Assembly: GCA_963677755.1 (NCBI GenBank)
Contig: OY782506.1
Span: forward strand, 2,108,001 to 2,172,000
Source of the DNA: JAIOSF01 sp963677755
GTDB lineage: Bacteria > Campylobacterota > Campylobacteria > Campylobacterales > Arcobacteraceae
Length of the DNA stretch: 64,000 nucleotides
Direction: 5' to 3'
Shown here: positions 60,572-64,000 of the stretch, in pieces
Layout: the number at the start of each line of letters is the position of its first letter
Numbering within the stretch: position 1 is the stretch's first letter
Translations under genes and position numbers: made by a program
The notes under the pieces: generated by a model
Seen by the model: the letters and a program-made list of their open reading frames with translations, nothing else
What the model was told of the DNA's origin: nothing
Databases searched by the model: none

Positions 60572-61853
60572 CTAATATCTCTAGTATCATTTTTTTATCA
60601 TTTTGTGGAAGTTTTTTATCATATATAATTTGATACTCTTCATCACCTTTCCCTAAAACTAATATTATTGGATTATTATAATCTTTTGATTTTTCTAATG
60701 CTATTTTTATAGCTTCTTTTCTGTTAAGTTCAACAGTCACATTCTCTTTATTATCTATATCTTTTAATATATCTTCACAAATTGTATCTGGGTCTTCAAA
60801 TCTTGGATTATCCGCTGTTATGATTATCTCTTTACTAAAATCTTGGGCAACTTTTCCCATTATTGGTCGTTTTGTTTTATCTCTATCTCCACCTGCACCA
60901 AATACACTAATAATATCATAATCACGGAAGCTACTAAAAACCTCTTTCATCCCGTCATGTGTATGTGCAAAATCTACGACTATTAAAGGGTCAAAAGAAA
61001 CTACCTCCATTCTCCCTGCAACTCCACCAAAATATTCAACTACATCACAAATTTCTTGTAAAGGTTTTTTTGTCACAAGATTAACTGCTGCAATTGCTGC
61101 TGTTAAATTATAAACATTAAACAAACCCATCATAGGTGAACTAAAATTAACCATGTTAGAAAAGTGCTGTAACGCTACATGTATTCCATTTTTTAAACTA
61201 TAGGCTGTAACTTTGTAGGTTGCTGGATTATCTGCACCATAAGCAAAAGCATTTTTGATATTAAACTTTATTTTTTTATCGTCTTTATTAATAAGTTTCA
61301 TACTTTCATCACTGAAAAAACTATTTTTTACTTTAATATATTCCTCAATAGTTTTATGATAATCAAGATGATCTTGTGTAATATTTGTGTGTATTTTCAG
61401 AGCAAAATCAAGCCCTTCAATTCTATTTTGTTCTATTGCATGAGAACTTACTTCCATCACAAAAAAATCACAATCATTTTTGATTGATTGTTGTATATGA
61501 AGGAAATTGGATATTTGTACAGGTGTTGTTAAACTATAATCTTCTATTCTTTCGTCATTGATAAAAAAACCACGAGTACCTTGAAGAGCCACCTTATATC
61601 CCAAATCTAAAAGTATAGAATAAATCGCAGCGGCTGTTGTTGTTTTTCCGTTAGTACCTGTAATACCTATTATCTTCACTGATGAGAAATCAAAATGGTT
61701 TCTTAATTCTGAACTTCGTATAAATTCTTTACAACCATTTTCTTTTGCACTTGGAATAAATTTTTCATTTTGTTTTGAAGTTACAAAAGTGACTTCATTT
61801 GTTGCCTCATTTGAATTATCTGTAAATACTTTACCATTAGTGGTTATTTTCAA
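60558..61853 (-). CDS. murE: UDP-MurNAc-tripeptide (meso-DAP) ligase
   Basis: 431 aa (shorter N-domain than in E. coli, usual for this phylum). The ATP loop is KIIGITGTNGKTTTAAAIYS, FFVMEVSSHAIEQNRIEGLD carries conserved Glu/His, VDFAHTHDGMKEVF the linker, and ITADNPRFEDPD the DNPR motif of meso-diaminopimelate enzymes. It adds meso-DAP to the peptidoglycan precursor. It overlaps the upstream TPR-like gene by 17 bases and the downstream cyclase by 14. Confidence 0.93.
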   Translation of the reverse strand: MKITTNGKVFTDNSNEATNEVTFVTSKQNEKFIPSAKENGCKEFIRSSELRNHFDFSSVKIIGITGTNGKTTTAAAIYSILLDLGYKVALQGTRGFFINDERIEDYSLTTPVQISNFLHIQQSIKNDCDFFVMEVSSHAIEQNRIEGLDFALKIHTNITQDHLDYHKTIEEYIKVKNSFFSDESMKLINKDDKKIKFNIKNAFAYGADNPATYKVTAYSLKNGIHVALQHFSNMVNFSSPMMGLFNVYNLTAAIAAVNLVTKKPLQEICDVVEYFGGVAGRMEVVSFDPLIVVDFAHTHDGMKEVFSSFRDYDIISVFGAGGDRDKTKRPIMGKVAQDFSKEIIITADNPRFEDPDTICEDILKDIDNKENVTVELNRKEAIKIALEKSKDYNNPIILVLGKGDEEYQIIYDKKLPQNDKKMILEILDEHK

Positions 61854-62427
61854 TATTTTTTCTCTCTAATTTTTTATACAATGCTGTAAGTTCTTCATCA
61901 TAAGAGAAAAATTCATTAAATCCATCTAGATATGTATATGCTGTATTACTAAAATTATTTTCTATTAAATTATCAATAAAATCAATTAAATCATCTTTTG
62001 AAGTTATTGCAACTTTTGTACTAAACATTATATCTTGATATGCTTCCCTAAAAGATCCACGACTAAGTACTAACTCTTGAAAATCTTTATATTCTATTGC
62101 ATTTAAAGCTTCAACATTTGTGTGTGACATATCTTTTAATAGATCCATCATCTTTTCATTATCACCATCATATGTATTCATTATATCTTCTACATATTTT
62201 ACAGATTCATCAAAATTTTCATCTTTTGAAAGAATAAAATAGTCAAATAATTCTTGAGCTTTTTTATCATTTTCAAATCCTAAATCAGCTAATAAACAAT
62301 ATATTTGAAATTCCGTATTTTTTGGATCTGTTGAAGAAACTTGTGCATATAAAAACAATGCTTTATCATACTCTTTTGCACTAAAATATGAATGACCTTG
62401 CTTTAATAACTTTTCTGTATTAATCAT
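61837..62427 (-). CDS. TPR-like protein of unknown function
   Basis: 196 aa, all helical and soluble. The N-terminal LLKQGHSYFSAKEYDKALFL, YAQVSSTDPKNTEFQIYCLL forms one TPR, and the rest (ELFDYFILSKDENF, LDGFNEFFSYDEELTALYKK) is acidic helices. No signal peptide is seen. It lies between nifU and murE, sharing one base with nifU (TAATG-like junction). I know the position in Campylobacterota but no function. Confidence 0.65.
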   Translation of the reverse strand: MINTEKLLKQGHSYFSAKEYDKALFLYAQVSSTDPKNTEFQIYCLLADLGFENDKKAQELFDYFILSKDENFDESVKYVEDIMNTYDGDNEKMMDLLKDMSHTNVEALNAIEYKDFQELVLSRGSFREAYQDIMFSTKVAITSKDDLIDFIDNLIENNFSNTAYTYLDGFNEFFSYDEELTALYKKLERKNIENNH

Positions 62428-62702
62428 TATATCTCTTCTTCCATACCTTGTGGTACATTTATTATCTCTAACTCAGGATGGATTGCTTCTTTTAATTCTT
62501 TTTCAACTATAAACTTTAATGTACTACCACTTGCAGCACACCCTACACAGGCACCCTGTAGCTGTACGTATATTTTACCATCTTTTATTTTAAGTAGTGC
62601 TATTGCTCCGCCATCTTTAGCCAACATAGGTGCTACCTTATTTTTAATAATATTGTTCACAGGTTGTTCTAAATCTTCATCTGTAAATGGCATACTCATC
62701 AA
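62427..62702 (-). CDS. NifU-like iron-sulfur scaffold
   Basis: 91 aa. AMLAKDGGAIALLKIKDGKI-type opening (APMLAKDGGAIALLKI) and the cluster motif ACVGCAASGSTLKFIVEKEL (C-x-x-C) define the NifU C-terminal domain. It carries and delivers Fe-S clusters. It is followed by the TPR-like gene and preceded by a 34-aa membrane peptide gene. Confidence 0.9.
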   Translation of the reverse strand: MMSMPFTDEDLEQPVNNIIKNKVAPMLAKDGGAIALLKIKDGKIYVQLQGACVGCAASGSTLKFIVEKELKEAIHPELEIINVPQGMEEEI

Positions 62703-62710
62703 AAATCCTT

Positions 62711-62815
62711 TTATTTTTTACTTTTATATTTTACTAATACTACTCCAATAGCCGTAATAACCAGTATCACACCTATTGTTTGAAATATAAATTCTAATGT
62801 AACTGGCTGTTCCAT
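62711..62815 (-). CDS. 34-aa single-helix membrane peptide between ileS and nifU
   Basis: ATG at 62815 abuts the ileS stop (TAA then ATG), stop at 62711. The product is MEQPVTLEFIFQTIGVILVI plus TAIGVVLVKYKSKK, one membrane helix with a basic end. No good ribosome site is seen, so it would depend on coupling to ileS. The composition is typical of real small membrane proteins, but no family is recognised. Confidence 0.5.
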   Translation of the reverse strand: MEQPVTLEFIFQTIGVILVITAIGVVLVKYKSKK

Positions 62816-64000
62816 TTAAGAGTTTACAACCCCATCACATCTTTTACATAATGTATCTTCAGCCTCTGCTCTAAATTTCCAACATCTTGGACATTTATGT
62901 TCACTTGCTTTGTATACTTCAAAAACTTTTCCATCAACTTCAAAAGCACCTAATGACTCTTCTTGTTTTTCTGTAATAACTTTACTTACAACAAACCAAT
63001 CTTCTGCCAAGGTACTGTCCATTTTTAATATATCTTCACTATTTGTATAAATAACTAACTCTAAAGTTGATTTAATAACTTTCTCTTTGTTTAGTTTATC
63101 TTTTATTTCTGCAAATTTACTTTTTGCTTCTAATAAGTGTGTTTCATTAAGATTTATTTTAACTTCTGGTAAATAATACTTTTTCATATCAAAAATAGAA
63201 GTAACACCATCTGTAATTATTTTTGGCGCATACTTAATTAACTCATCCATTGTATATGTAAGAACAGGAGCTAAAGTTGTTATAAAAGCTTTCGCAATCA
63301 TAGCCATAGCACTAGCACTTGCAACTCTTGTTATTGAGTTTTTCCCATCACAATACATTTTATCTTTACAAACATCAATATAAATATTTGATAACTCTGC
63401 AACTAAAAAGTGATTTAATCTATTTAATCCTCTACTATAGTCATATTCTCTAAAACTATCATCAACTTCACTAAATACTTTTTGTGCTTTATCTAAAATC
63501 CATAAATCAACTTCACTCATAGTTTCAAGTGGTGCAAGTTTTTCTAAATCATTTACATTTCCAAGTAAAATTTTACCAGTATTTCTTATCTTTCTATATT
63601 GTTCTGCCATCTGTTTTAAAATTCCATCAGAGATTTTTAAATCACTTTGATAATCAGACATAGCAACCCACATTCTCAATATTTCTGAACCGTACTCTTT
63701 TATAACTTTATCAGGAGCTACTACATTTCCTTTAGATTTCGACATCTTCTCACCTTTGGCATCCACAGTGAACCCATGAGTCAAAATAGATTTATAAGGT
63801 GTAACTTCACTTGAAGCTAGTGAGGTTAATAAAGAAGATTGAAACCAACCTCTATGTTGATCAGAACCTTCTAGATACATATCTGCAGGATAAGTACCAG
63901 CATCATAGTTCCCACTTCTTAAAACTGCATTTTGTGTTGAACCACTGTCAAACCATACATCTAAAATATCCATAGTTTTTTCTAAATCATCAGGGTTAAG
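62816..64000 (-). CDS. ileS: Isoleucine-tRNA ligase, C-terminal part
   Basis: The frame is open to the right edge, so only about 394 residues are present. WFDSGSTQNAVL, ILTHGFTVDAKGEKMSKSKG (KMSKS loop) and an anticodon-binding region are seen, ending in the zinc motif CPRCWKFRAEAEDTLCKRCD. Class I synthetase. The N-terminal Rossmann and editing domains lie outside the window. Confidence 0.95.
   Translation of the reverse strand, partial: LNPDDLEKTMDILDVWFDSGSTQNAVLRSGNYDAGTYPADMYLEGSDQHRGWFQSSLLTSLASSEVTPYKSILTHGFTVDAKGEKMSKSKGNVVAPDKVIKEYGSEILRMWVAMSDYQSDLKISDGILKQMAEQYRKIRNTGKILLGNVNDLEKLAPLETMSEVDLWILDKAQKVFSEVDDSFREYDYSRGLNRLNHFLVAELSNIYIDVCKDKMYCDGKNSITRVASASAMAMIAKAFITTLAPVLTYTMDELIKYAPKIITDGVTSIFDMKKYYLPEVKINLNETHLLEAKSKFAEIKDKLNKEKVIKSTLELVIYTNSEDILKMDSTLAEDWFVVSKVITEKQEESLGAFEVDGKVFEVYKASEHKCPRCWKFRAEAEDTLCKRCDGVVNS

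Overview
This AT-rich window carries no rRNA, tRNA, insertion sequence or CRISPR array that I could see. Its gene content points to a Campylobacterota genome, most likely an Arcobacter-type organism. The evidence is a ccoNOQP operon followed by a DUF4006 gene, a cydAB operon preceded by DUF4492, ccoI/ccoS, a Campylobacterota-style AddA/AddB pair, an acidic protein gene beside gmk, and AAAGGAG-type ribosome sites. This placement is inference from gene families, not from a marker-gene comparison.

Layout. 1-978: end of a surface-polysaccharide cluster (two glycosyltransferases). 1090-4330: a DUF445 membrane protein and a divergent two-component pair (7TMR-DISM histidine kinase and OmpR-type regulator). 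4405-11471: a PEBP-like lipoprotein, two large paralogous exported proteins (778 and 815 aa) ending in a TbpB-like beta-barrel domain, and a DUF560/Slam outer-membrane translocator. I read this as a type XI (Slam) secretion locus with two unusually large, helical, coiled-coil cargo proteins. The lipoprotein and both cargo genes share a near-identical upstream box (TGTCACGAT plus a -10-like element). I consider this the most interesting part of the window.

11490-21011: AddA and AddB recombination nuclease genes, separated by an accessory insert (RhuM protein, DUF2971 protein, a 37-codon fragment resembling the start of a DNA methyltransferase, and a YajG-like lipoprotein). FixH-like and TPM-domain membrane proteins lie upstream of addB. 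21101-27694: a cytochrome bd oxidase operon with two NifX-like metal-cluster proteins (one with a His-rich tail), a HemN/HemW-like radical SAM enzyme and a TauE/SafE permease. A DUF134 regulator is divergent from it, and two copies of a 14-bp operator-like repeat lie between them. 27764-31499: the cbb3 oxidase operon with DUF4006 and an unannotated 30-aa membrane peptide.

31711-36440: an envelope cluster with three FlgO-domain proteins, an unrecognised beta-rich exported protein, a FecR-domain protein and a lipoprotein, with no flagellar genes nearby. 36460-42357: ferrochelatase, an orphan ABC ATPase, a monoheme cytochrome, a triheme cytochrome made by 252-bp tandem duplication, CcoS, the CcoI copper ATPase and a half-length asparaginase-like protein. 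42423-50711: a REC-GGDEF-EAL protein, gmk, a LolD-like ATPase, tsf, rpsB, hisA, hisH, a small orphan protein and comF. 50716-56741: an RND efflux system (TolC, adaptor, inner-membrane pump split into two ORFs) under a TetR regulator with a perfect palindromic operator. 56823-64000: housekeeping genes (prenyl synthase, YbaB, panD, thioredoxin-like ferredoxin, a heme-motif diguanylate cyclase, murE, NifU, a 34-aa membrane peptide and the 3' part of ileS).

No gene-free stretch exceeds about 300 bases. The longest are 4960-5218 (weak hairpin and promoter box), 48091-48309 (rpsB leader) and 31500-31710 (divergent promoters).
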